This document shows, one piece after another, positions 8,411-20,400 of a DNA stretch of 64,000 bases. This DNA comes from Zygnema cylindricum (lineage: Eukaryota > Streptophyta > Zygnematophyceae > Zygnematales > Zygnemataceae), in contig JBBHKE010001492.1 in NCBI GenBank assembly GCA_037447655.1, positions 188,001 to 252,000 on the forward strand. Reading direction: 5' to 3'. Numbering within the stretch: the stretch's first letter is position 1; each line of letters begins with the position of its first letter. The position numbers and the translations under genes are program-made. A model generated the notes under the pieces. It had not been told where the DNA came from. It saw only the letters and a program-made list of their open reading frames with translations, and did no database searches.

Positions 8411-11400
8411 GTAAGTATTCCTCTCCTTCCACTTTTATTCCTCTGCATTATAGCTGTGCAGTCGATGCATTCACACGTGCGAAAGGTGGCTCTGATTTGC
8501 CAATGCACATTTTCTCTAATGTTGGTTTTGCATTTCACTGCATCGGTTGACATCCGTACAGCTCTGACGAGTAGCACATGGACTAACAATCCAATCGTTT
8601 GTAATTGGCTCGGATTCGCCAATGCGCGTTTTGTCCGTACTGATGAATAGGTGTAAGTACGGAGCACGCATTTAGAGATATTCTCGTAGCTAAAGGAGCG
8701 ACGACCGGGGACAAAGTAGTTTCGTCGCTAGATACTTGAAGTGACGTGAAAATTGTTTGTTTATTTCTAGTTTACTTTGCAGGTGTAGAAAAGATTGTAA
8801 CAAAAAGGCTTTTGCACCTGGATGTTAAACTTTAATATATTGAAGTATTGGAGGAATGCATCTTTTGTAGTGTATGTCGTGTTTGTAGTGCTTGCCTTAT
8901 ATTCCACACGCGTTTGGTCTGCACTAGGAATGCTTGTTTTCTCCATACTGGTGAATGCTCGAATATTCCGTACTTTTGCTCGTTTATTCCGTATTTTTGC
9001 TCGTTTATTTCGTACTTTTGTTCCAGAGTCGGCTCTAGAGGCTGTGAAGGGGGCCGTCGAGAAGAAGGGGAGCTTTCCGAAGATCAAATGCTACAAAGCA
9101 GAGCCATGGGAGTGGGGCTGGGTTGACATACCCTTTACATGCGATCACTCCGGTCGCTTAATTTCAATGTGAGTAATTAACACTGCGTGCATCTCTTCTC
9201 TATGGCAAATCCCTTCCCTCCCTCTCCCTCCCTCTCCCTTCCTCTCCCTCCCTCCCCTTTTGCCTCTGTATTTTGCACTCAATTTCGCTCAAAAATTCGG
9301 TTTATTAAAGGGAATGAATGTAGCTTTTACATGCGATGACTTTCTCCCCAATCCCCTTCTTTCTCTCCCCACCCCTCTCTTTCTTCTTTTTTTCTCTCTT
9401 TGTGTTTCTCTTTCTATATACATATATTCGTACTAAATTTCGCACTAATTTTTGTTTTTATTTACGTGCACTCTTTGTTGCAATGGGATTTTAAAGGAAT
9501 GCTTGGGCCTTGGCGAGGCTCAAGGGGGCAGTGGATGGAGAAAGATAGTTGGAGAGGGGACAGGGGGAAAGAGATACAAAGAAAAGCGTAAAAAAATTAT
9601 TGCGACATGTTTTTGATGACAATTTTGTTCTATTCCTAGAGGTTTAGAAGGGGAGGGGATTGGAGGGGAGGGGAGGGGAGGAGCTGAGAGGGATAGTGGG
9701 GAGAGGTAAGAGGAGTTTGAGGGGAAAGGGTTTTTTTTTGGGTGGTGGTGGGGAAAGAGATTTCTCCTCCCACCCCCTCCTCTGTTAAGTCAAAGTTTGT
9801 AATCGGCCGTCGCGGTCTGTCGCGCGGCCGACTATTCTGTCCTTTTCAGTCAAAGTTGTAGTCGGCCGTCGCGGTCTGTCGCGCGGCTGGCTAATTTGTC
9901 GTTTCGCTAAGTTAGTGGTCCCGAGTGGTTTTATCTATTCGTGTAGTGGATTGTAGTTTTCGTGGTTTCGCGGAGATTCAGTTTGACGAAGACCACGTTA
10001 TGTTTCGTTTGGTGTGTACGGTTAGTATGTATGTTTTGTCTTTAGTTAGTTTTGGTTGTACGTGTGAGTTGTACCGGCAGTTCTTTGTGTTTCGCTGTTG
10101 ACGCAAATTGACCTGTACGCACTTAGTGCGCACTATATGATTTGGGTTGATTTGTAGTTTGAAGTAGTGACGTCACAGTGACTGTACTATATACTGCAGA
10201 TTAGAGGGAGTAGGAAGTTAATCTTTTTATGGGAGAAAATGTCTATGAAATATATTGGCTTTTGTGGACAGTTCGTTCTCGTGTGATATATTTTGTTTTT
10301 TTTTTTTGCTTCCGCTGTAGTCTTGCACTCTGATTTTTGTGTGAGATCCTATCAAGTGGTATCAGAGCCTGTGTGCTTCTTTGAGGTAAAGTAGGGTGGC
10401 TAGTTTGGCCGCCATGGGGAGAAAGAAGAAAAATACCCCTTCTCCTTTGATGCCTTCTCCGATATTTTTGCAACCTCCGGATCCGGATCCTCCGGATCCA
10501 TCCGAATCATCTTCGGATCCGGAAGTAGAAACTCCATTTGCTTTCACTGGCAAAACTTTTGAGGAGACCGTTTCGATCGATCCGGTCGGTCAAAAAGAGG
10601 AGAATGAGGGGAAAAAGAAGGAGGAAGATGACGCGATGGGAGATCGTCTCCAAAAACTGATGGATGGTCTTTTCCGTTATGTGGTTCAGCGAATCTCCGA
10701 GGCAAACCGTGTTACTAGATCTCCATTATTCGGAGATCTGATTCCGGATCAAAGCATCGGCGATACGGAAGGAGGTGAAGGAGATAAGGAGGAGACAAGG
10801 GAATTAATTCGAAAGGGGAAACTTCCAATCGATGATGATTCCGATCTTGATGATTGGAGTGAAGGGGACGAACCGGTTGAATCTATGTCCGGCAAAATTG
10901 TCATCTTCAATGGGACAAATTATCAATCGTGGAAGAAATATATCAAAGGTCAATTTAAATTGAAACGGCTTTGGAAGGTGGTAAAAGGGGTGGACAAGAT
11001 GCCTACCTCGGATCGGAGAGCTTATCGTGTGTGGACAAAGAAAAATCTTTCCGCTATCGGCGGTTTATTTCAATCATGTAGCACTTCTATACATGATCTA
11101 TTCCTTACCCGAAGATTCGCTCATGATTGTTGGGTGGCTCTTGAGAATCACTTCAAAAAGAGTCTTCAAAATAAGGGGTAACACATTTACACCGATTATA
11201 CCTCATTTAAGGTCAAGTCCAGTGAGTCGATCGATGAAGCCGCGAAGAGATTCAATATTATTATCGAGCAACTCGCAAACTTGGGAAAGTTCATTGATGA
11301 GAGTGATAAGGCATCGGTCTTCATCCATGCCCTATCGGAGAAAATGATACATTTGAGGGACATTCTTTTATAGAGGGATTCGAACACTTTGGATTCGATT

Positions 11401-14400
11401 ATCACTTTCCTCAAATCCACCGAGGCAAATCGTCCGAGTTCATCGAGGGGACCCCAACCGACCGGTTCACTCAATGCAACGACACTGGAAACGCGCGATC
11501 TAAATTATCTTCGGGGAAGAGGAGGTAGAAGAGGTGGAAATCCGAGAGGAAGAGGGGGAAGAGGACATGAAAGGGCCGGGAGATCTCCTTCCCAACCCGG
11601 ATATTCAGATCTAACCAATATTGTTTGCTTTCAGTGCGGCAAACTTGGTCACATGGCGGCTTCTTGCCCGGACAAGGAGCGTCAATGCCATTTTTGCGGG
11701 AAATGGGGCCATATTAGCCCCCAATGTTATTCAAAGGCTGAAAATGGAGGAGCGGGCGGTAGAGGAGGCGGCGGCGGTAGAGGAAACGGCCGCGGTAGAG
11801 GAGACGGCGGCGGTCGATACGGTGGACGTGGTGGCGGTCGTCTTGGCGGCCACGGTGGTCGTGGAGGCCGCAATGGAAGAGGAGGAGGACACTTTATGGG
11901 TGACGATTACTTTGAGGGAGGTGACGAAGCACAAATATTTTCCGCCCTTAACTTGTCGCTTGATCTTTTGGCAGGTTCTACGTTACACAAAAAAGAGTGG
12001 ATTATTGACTCTGGAGCGTCACATCACGTTTGTACCGATGCTTCACTGTTTGACGATTTTCGTGAACTCACGGTACCAAAACGAATCACTGTCGCAAGGG
12101 GACAAGTGATTTCGATAAGTACCGTGGGTACTGTACGATTGGATTTACCAAGTTTGGACCCACGTGGGGTAAAAAAAGTTACGCAAACTCAATTAACTAA
12201 TGTTTTGTACTTACCTGAAGGTTCAGTGAACCTTCTCAGTGTACCGCAGATTCAAGGAGCGGGCGGCAGTGTACTTGCGTACGGAGATTCCACAATAAAA
12301 ATTGTACGATCTGATGGTGTACAAATAGGTGAAGGAGAGGTCACGGACTTTATGCATAGTTGACTAAAATGGCGTCGGCCGAAATCCCAACCAAGTTCTA
12401 ATGGCATTATTTCGCAAATTTCCGAATTAAAAGGTGATCTCACCTTGTGGCACCATCGAATGTGTCACACATCGGAGACGAGTTTACGACGGATGATTAA
12501 AAATGGAAGCGTAAGGGGATTAGACTTGGCGTCGGGAGAGAAAATTAACGGATGTGAGGGGTGTAGTAAAGGGAGACAAATTCGAAAGCCGCATCCGGCT
12601 AAGGATCCGATGCATCGATCTAAGCATCCGCTTGACCTTGTGCACATTGATTTATATGGGGACGTGAAACCGGAGACTATTGGTGGAAACAAATATATTA
12701 TGGTGGTGGTGGACGACTTCTCTCGCTTCACATGGGTAATATTACTTAAACACAAATCCGAAGCATTTTTACGCTTTCAAGAGTGGCATGTGATGGCCGA
12801 AAGGCAATGTGAGAGAAAGTTAAAATCTATTAGATCGGATAATGGAGGGGAATTTCTTGCCTTTGATCCTTATTGTAAAGAGTGGGGAATTTCTCATCAA
12901 TATACCGCATCTTACTCACCGGAATCTAATGGCGTTGCCGAGAGGAAAAATCGTACTCTTCAAGAAATGGTACGATCCATGGTACACGGATCCGGGAGGA
13001 GTATTCATTTATGGGGCGATGCAATTTTAACGGCGAATTATATTTGCAATCGGCGAATCACGTCGGTTTCGGGTGATAAAACTCCGTATGAGTTGTGGTA
13101 TGGGCGAAAGCCTACTCTACACCACATTCGGATTTGGGGATGTCGTGCATCGGTTTATATTCAAGCACAAAAGAGGAAGGGTAAGTTTGCATCGAGAAGT
13201 TGGAGTGGTTATTTCGTCGGATATAGTGAGAAAGGGAGTCTTTATCGAGTTTATGATCCGATTCGAAATATCATTGAGGAATCACGAAATGTGGATTTTC
13301 ACGAGGACTTATTATCCACAATCTCTCGATCGGCTGATCGAAAATCTAATCTTGACTTTCATGAAAAATTTGAAATTGGTGATCTTAATGACATTGAGGG
13401 CTCGGATTCAGAAATTGATCCGGAATCCACCTCCAATGTTAAGAAGGGGAAAGGTAAAATTGTGGAGAATGTTAATTTTGGTAACATAGGTGGTGGAGAT
13501 TCACGGAGCGAAAATTCCCGAATGTCTTCGGACACGAGGAAATCTTCGTCTTCTAAATCGAGTGGTCCGAATGTTTTTGAGGAGGAATCGGCAAAGGAGG
13601 AGAAAGAATTTGAGCCGAGGAGGAGTATGCGAGAAAATAGGGGAAAGAAACCGGCTCGCCTTTCTTTTGATGGTAAGGGGAACGTGGAAAATTCATATTA
13701 TTTTATTTCGGCGGAGAGGGAGGATGATTTTCTTTTATAGCAATCATTATGCGAAAATAAGCCGGGCGATCCGCAATCGTATGTGGAAGCACGAAAATCA
13801 TGCGTTTGGGAGAAGCATTGGAAACCGGCATGGGAGCGAGAACTTCAATCTATTATCGACAACCATACGTTTGAGGAGGTAAGCCTACCGAAGGGTAAAA
13901 AGGCTATTGATGCGAAGTGGATTTTTAAAACCAAAACTGGTGCATCCGGGGAAGTAGTAAAACATAAGGCTTGGCTAGTTTGTAAGGGCTTTCAACAAAG
14001 GGAAGGGATAGATTATACGGAGACATATGCACCGGTTGTTAAGTTTGATTCTTTGAGGATGATTATTGCTATTGCCGCTGCCACGGCGTTCTTAAATGGT
14101 GACTTAGAGGAGGAGGTTTATATGAAAGTTCCAGAGGGAGTAGTGTAGAAGGAGGGGGAGGTATGGCGGCTGCGAAAGTCCTTGTACAGACTAAAACAGG
14201 CACCGCGGACTTGGTATTTACGATTACACAAGGTCCTTACCGAATTTGGATTCGTCCGAATAGTTTCAGACTCTGGAGTTTACGTAAAAGGTGAGGGGGA
14301 AGATCAAATTATATTTTCAGTCTACGTGGATGATTTCTTGATGATATGTGACAAGTTGACGCGAATCGCGGAATTGAAGGAGTACCTACGTCTACATTTT

Positions 14401-17400
14401 AAAGTCACAGATTTGGGGGATGTACGATATATTCTTGGAGTGGAAGTTTTAAGGTACGATAATGGCGATATTAAATTGTCGCAAGCGCAATATTGCAAAG
14501 AAGTACTAACTGAATTTGCTATGTTGGACTCTAAGCTGGTTTTGACACCACTAGATTCCAAACTACAATATCGCAAATTTGAGGAGGAGGAAACTGTCCA
14601 CGTGCCCTATCGTGAGGCCGTTGGAAGTTTAATGTATTTGAGTGTGGCCACGCGACTGGATATTTCAGCCGCAGTTTCTGTCGTGAGCCGATTTTGTCAA
14701 GCTCCTAAAAAGATTCATTGGGAGGCCGTCAAGAGGATATTACGTTACCTTGCGGGTACGGTCCAGATTGGTTTATTGTTCCGATCTGGACGGACATCTT
14801 TGGAGTGCGTGGGATATTGTGACGCAGATTGGGGTGGAGATTTTGATACAGGAAAGTCAACGTCTGGATATGCTTTTGTCTTTGGTGGCGCGACAATTTC
14901 TTGGAGTTCGCGACTCTAGCCAACTGTTGCATTAGGTTCAACTGAATGAGAATATATGGCTCCGTGTCATACGTCTAAGGCGTCGATTTGGATTAAGGAA
15001 CTACTTGGAGAATTGGGGATTTCAATTGGCTGTATGAAAATATTTTCTGACAGCATGAGTTCTATGGCATTGGTGAAGAATCCTGTCTTTCACAAAAGGA
15101 CAAAACATATTAGGATTCAGTGGCACTTCGTACGCGATTTGGTCACAGCAAAAGAAGTTGAGTTTTTGTATGTTTCGACGTTGGAGGAAGCCGCGGATAT
15201 GTTGACAAAAGCCGCGGCTCATGATGTACTTTTGAGGGGTAGACCTAAACTAGGTTTGATGTGATGATTACAAGTTTGAGAGGGGGATTGTTAAGTCAAA
15301 GTTTGTAATCGGCCGTCGCGGTCTGTCGCGCGGCCGACTATTCTGTCTTTTTCAGTCAAAGTTGTAGTCGATCGTCGCGGTCTGTCGCGTGGCTGGCTAA
15401 ATTGTCGTTACGCTAAGTTAGTGGTCCCGGGTGGTTTTATTTATTCGTGTAGTGGATTATAGTTTTCGTGGTTTCGGGGAGATTCAGTTTGACGAAGACC
15501 ACGTTATGTTTCGTTTGGTGTGTACGGTTAGTATGTATGTTTTGTCTTTAGTTAGTTTTGGTTGTACGTGTGAGTTGTACCGGCAATTTTTTGTATTTCG
15601 CTGTTGACGCAAATTGACTTGTACGCACTTAGTGCGCACTATATGATTTGGGTTGATTTGTAGTTTGAAGTAGTGACGTCATAGTAAATGTACTATATAC
15701 TGCAGATTAGAGGGAGTAGGAAGTTAATCTTTTTATGGGAGAAAATGTCTATGAAATATATTGGCTTTAGTGGACAGTTCGTTCTCGTGTGATATATTTT
15801 GTTTTTTTTTTTGCTTCCGCTGTAGTCTTGCACTCTGATTTTTGTGTGAGATCCTATCATCCTCTCCTCCCCCTCTCTCACCTCCCCTCTGTTAAAATTC
15901 TGCGTTCATTTTCAGCTATGGACCAAAAAGCCAAACTTGGTCAAAGTTACGTAAAAGAGAAGTTACGTGAGAGAGAAGTCAATGTGACGTGAAAAATAAT
16001 CTACCGAATTCTTGTACGGTTGATTAGACTTGAAGTATGATTTGGTAGACGTCACGGTACATTAGCGTAGACGTCAAGTTTTGGGTGAAACTTATTCACT
16101 TACTTGTACCGTACGGCAAGTCAAGTTGTCGCAGATTTTGAGTAAATGTCATGTAGTCAATTACGACTGTTGATTAAGGTTACGTAGGTCACAAGTTAAG
16201 ATTGTACTCCTTTGCGTGATACAAAAGTAGCGTAGGACTTACGTCACCTACATATACAAAATATAATCTTGCTTACATTGAAAATTAATCATCAATCTAC
16301 TGAATGGTTCTCTCCACAGTTTTTCCCTGCTGCTATTTTTGCACAGAGTGCTTATTTTGTCGCATAATTTATCTTCTTTCTTGTTCAGTAATTAAGCCTT
16401 GCTTTCTCATATAGAGATTTGTTTTCCTTAGCTTCCTGTCTTGTAAATGGTCGATCCTATTGCCAATTTTTCAGAATCTCAACACCCTCCCCCCCCCCCT
16501 TAAACACGATGGGGCGTGAAAAAGGGGAGAGAGGTAGGAAAGGCGATTATAGGGGAGGGGGTGACAATGTAAGGATCGATAAAAACAAAAACAGCGCATA
16601 AGATAAGAAGAAAAACATCAAGCACGCTGAAGCATATAAAGCATCACCACAAAAGAAGAGAACTTTGACGGAAGTCCATAATATTAAAATGCAAAGTTTT
16701 CTTCCTTAATACAAAGGATAGTTCCCTTAACTATATGTGGAGCCAATATATGGATTATCGGTATGTCAAAAAAGTACAAATCGATTATCGGTAAAAGGGT
16801 ACCAATACACAACACTAGCGACATGGTACAAAAAGATTGGACCAGGCCGGACCCGTACTAGGGACGCTTGACCGAAAGTACATAGACACCAAAATAATAA
16901 ATTCCACAGCGAACCCGATTTGTTCGTCCGTACAAATGAAATAACATCGATCCGATTCTACGATGCCATCTAAGAGGCATCAATGCAAGCCGAGCGCTAA
17001 AATCTTTACCATATACTAGGAGAAGTGGGGGGATCGCGGGGGGGGAGGGGGTCGGTGGTTGTGGAAAAGCATGAAGTAACTCGTTGGTAGTCCACTTGTG
17101 GTATATAAAAGAGAGGAGGGGGGTTTGTTGAGTGAGAATATGAAAGGGATCGTTGGGGGGTTTGTTGCATGTTTTGTAACAATCGGAAGGTGGGTGGTAA
17201 GGAGGGGTAGAATAACGAAGAGGGTGGGGGAGGAGGGAAGAGAATCAAAGGAACTTGTTTAATGACCTATCTGGGTGGGCAGTGCAGATATCTGTCCACA
17301 CTGCTCGAACCATTGGGAGGGAGCATAGCTCCAGAGATTGGGAACCTCACAAGATTGCAATTCTTGTGAGTGAATTGTGGGAGGGAGGATGCATTTTCCA

Positions 17401-20400
17401 CTCTTAAAATAAGCATAACAAGATGTGTACATGCAGGATCGACCCAGGATCCTAAAATTGAATTTCGGTTGACTATTGTTATGATGTTTTTTTGCATCTT
17501 CAAATACCTTCTTGGATATGAATGGGAAAAATCAAACATTTTGTGTCATTGTTTAAATTAACCAAAGTATTTGTGGACAAATATTCATAAACTACGGATG
17601 AAGTTATAGTTTTTCAAAGTTACAATGCAAACGACCGAGGAGAATGAAGATATGATGAAGATACACAAAGATATTTGTGGACTGATTTTTTCATTTTCTG
17701 GTGGATTGGGAGAGGGAAGGTAAAGGGAATCGAGGTATAAAGAGGGGGAGAGGGTGAGGGGGAGAGGGGTAGGGAGAAAGGGAGAGGGAGCAGAGTACAG
17801 AAAAGGAAGAGCGAACAAGAATAGAATAAGAAAGAAGAGCAATTGAGATAAGGATAAGAAGGAAGAACTATTAAGGCTAGAATTTAAAAGAACATGAACA
17901 TTAGAATTAGAAGAAAAAGCGATTACGGTAATAATCTTAAAGAAGAGAGATTAAGTTTAGAACTAGAAGGTAAAGGGATTGAGATTACAACTACAAGGAA
18001 GATAGATTGTGATTAGAATGAGAAGGAAAATATATTGGTACTAGAATTAGAAGAAAAAGAGATTGATTAAGATGAGATTAGAAACAAACGAGATTGATCA
18101 AGGCAAGAATTAGAAGAAAGAGAGATTGAGATTAGAACTAGAAAGAAGAGAGAATGGGATTAGAATAAGAAAGAAGTGAGATTGATTATGATGTGAATTA
18201 AACGGATAGGTTGATTAAGATAGATTTAGAAAGAAGAGAGATTGATTAAGATTAGAATTAGGAGAAGAGAGATTAAGATTAGAAGTAGAAGGAAAATAGA
18301 TTACAATAAGAATCGGAAGGAAAAGGATCAAAATTAGATATAGAAGGATGATAAGTTCAAATTAGTACTAAGAGGAAGAGATTCCGAGAACAAATCTAAT
18401 AGGAAGAGCGATCAAAATTTGAACTAGACAAAAGAGGGATCTAGAGGATTAGGAGGAAGAGGGATCAAGATCACAATAAAAAGGAAGAGCGATCAAGATA
18501 AGATTTACAAAGAAGAGGGATCAAGATTAGTGTTAGGAAGAAATCGATCAAGATTAGATGAAGAAGAAAGACTGAGCAAGGTTAAAATTTGACAAAACTG
18601 TGAATGAGGTTTGAATTAGAAAGAAGAGCATTTAAAATTAGAATTAGAAGGAAGAGTGGTCAAGATTATATGTAGAAGGCAGATATTTTATTATTTAAAT
18701 CAGAAGAAAAAATGATCAAGATTAGTTCTAGAAGAGATCGAGATCAGGACAAAAAAGAAGATCTTTCAAGGTCAGAACCTGAAGAAGAGCGATCAAAATT
18801 AGAATTAGAAGGAAAGAAAAGTGATCAAGATTATGAAAGAAGAAAAAATAAGATTAGAATATGTAGGAAAAGCGACCAAGATCAGAATAAGGAGCGATCA
18901 AAATGAGAATTAGGAGGAAGGAAAAACGATCAGATTAGAATAAGAAGTAAGGAAAAGCGATGAATATTATGAAGATAGAAAAATCAAGATTTGAAATAGA
19001 AGGAAGAGCGACTAAGATGAGAGTGAGAAAGAAAATAAGCGATTAAGATTATAATTAGGAGGAAAAACGTACAAAATTAGAATTAGAAGGAAGACCGATT
19101 GAAATTAAAATTAGAAAGTAGAAAGATCGAGATTAATATTATAAGAAAGAGAGATTGAGATTATAATCGGAAAAGGGGTTGAGATTAGGACTACTGGGAA
19201 GAGAGATTGAGATTAGGACGAAAAGTAAGAGATTGGGATTTAAATTGAAAGAAGAGAGATTGATTAAGTTAAGAAACAAAGTGTAGAGAGACTATTAAGA
19301 TTATAAATTGGAAGGGAGAGCGATTAAGAGCAGGATTAGAAGGAAGAACGATCAGTGTGACAATAAGGAGGAAGAGCGATCAATGTTAGAATGAGAAAGA
19401 AGAGAAATAGAGATTAGAACGAGGAGGCGAGATTGAGATTGTAATTAAATGAATGAGAGAAGAAGGTTGAGACTAGAATTAGGAGGAAGAGAGATTAAAA
19501 TTAGTACAGGAAAAAAGTTAGATTGGATTTTAAACTCGAAGGAGGAGAGATTGTAATTAAAACTCGAAAGAAGAGAGATTGGGATAAAAAGTAGAAGGGA
19601 AAGAGATTGATTATAACGAGAATTAGAAGGAAGGGAGATTGATTAATGTGAAAATTAGAAGTGCGATTGAGATTGGCATTAGAATGAAGAGAGATTGAGA
19701 TTAGAATTAGGAGGAAGACGAATTGAGATTAGAATTAGACAGACGAGAGATTGAAATTAAAAAAGAAAGAAGAGACATTGAGATCATAACTAGAAGGAAG
19801 TGATATTTGAGATATTGATTAGAAAGAAGATTAACTTTCTAGCTAGAAGGAAAAGATATCGATTAAGATTAAAATTAGAAGGAAGAGAATGTTTAAGATT
19901 AGAATTAGATGTTAAGAATGAGAAGGTAGAGTAGTTGAAATTGTAATTAGAAGGATGACATATTGAGATTACAGTTAGATAGAATTGAGACTGAGATTAG
20001 AATAAGAAGGAAAAGAGATTCAGCTTAGAATAAGAAGGAAGAAAGATGGAGTAAGAAGAGAATTAGGACGGGGGATTGTTTAAGATGAGATTTACAAGGA
20101 AGAAAGATTGATTAAGATTGAAAGCAGAAGAGAGATTGATTAAGATGTATTAGAATAGAGAGCGATTACAATTAAAAGTAAACCGAAAAGTGATGTACAT
20201 TAGTGTTAGGAGGAAGATCGATTAAGATTAGAATTAGGAAGAAGAGAGATTGCTATTATAATTACGAAAAAAAACAATCTTTAAATGGAATTAGAATAAA
20301 CAAAGACTGAGATTATAATTAGAAAGATGAGACATTGCGATTAGAATTAGAAAGAAGAGAGTTTTAGATTATAATTAACAGGAAGAAGGATCAAAATCAG

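Larger units (their letters stand above)
9783..15859 (+). mobile_element. Copia LTR retrotransposon, element A, complete but inactivated
   Basis: A full-length 6,077-bp element in the sense orientation within LRR intron 2. LTRs begin TGTTAAG and end CTATCA. The 5-bp target duplication TCCTC is present at 9778-9782 and 15860-15864. Order of domains is Gag, protease, integrase, RT, RNase H, i.e. Ty1/copia. One reading frame runs from about 10396 to 15264 with seven stop codons and no frameshift. LTRs differ at about 18 of 571 positions by hand count, so the insertion is not recent. Confidence 0.95.
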
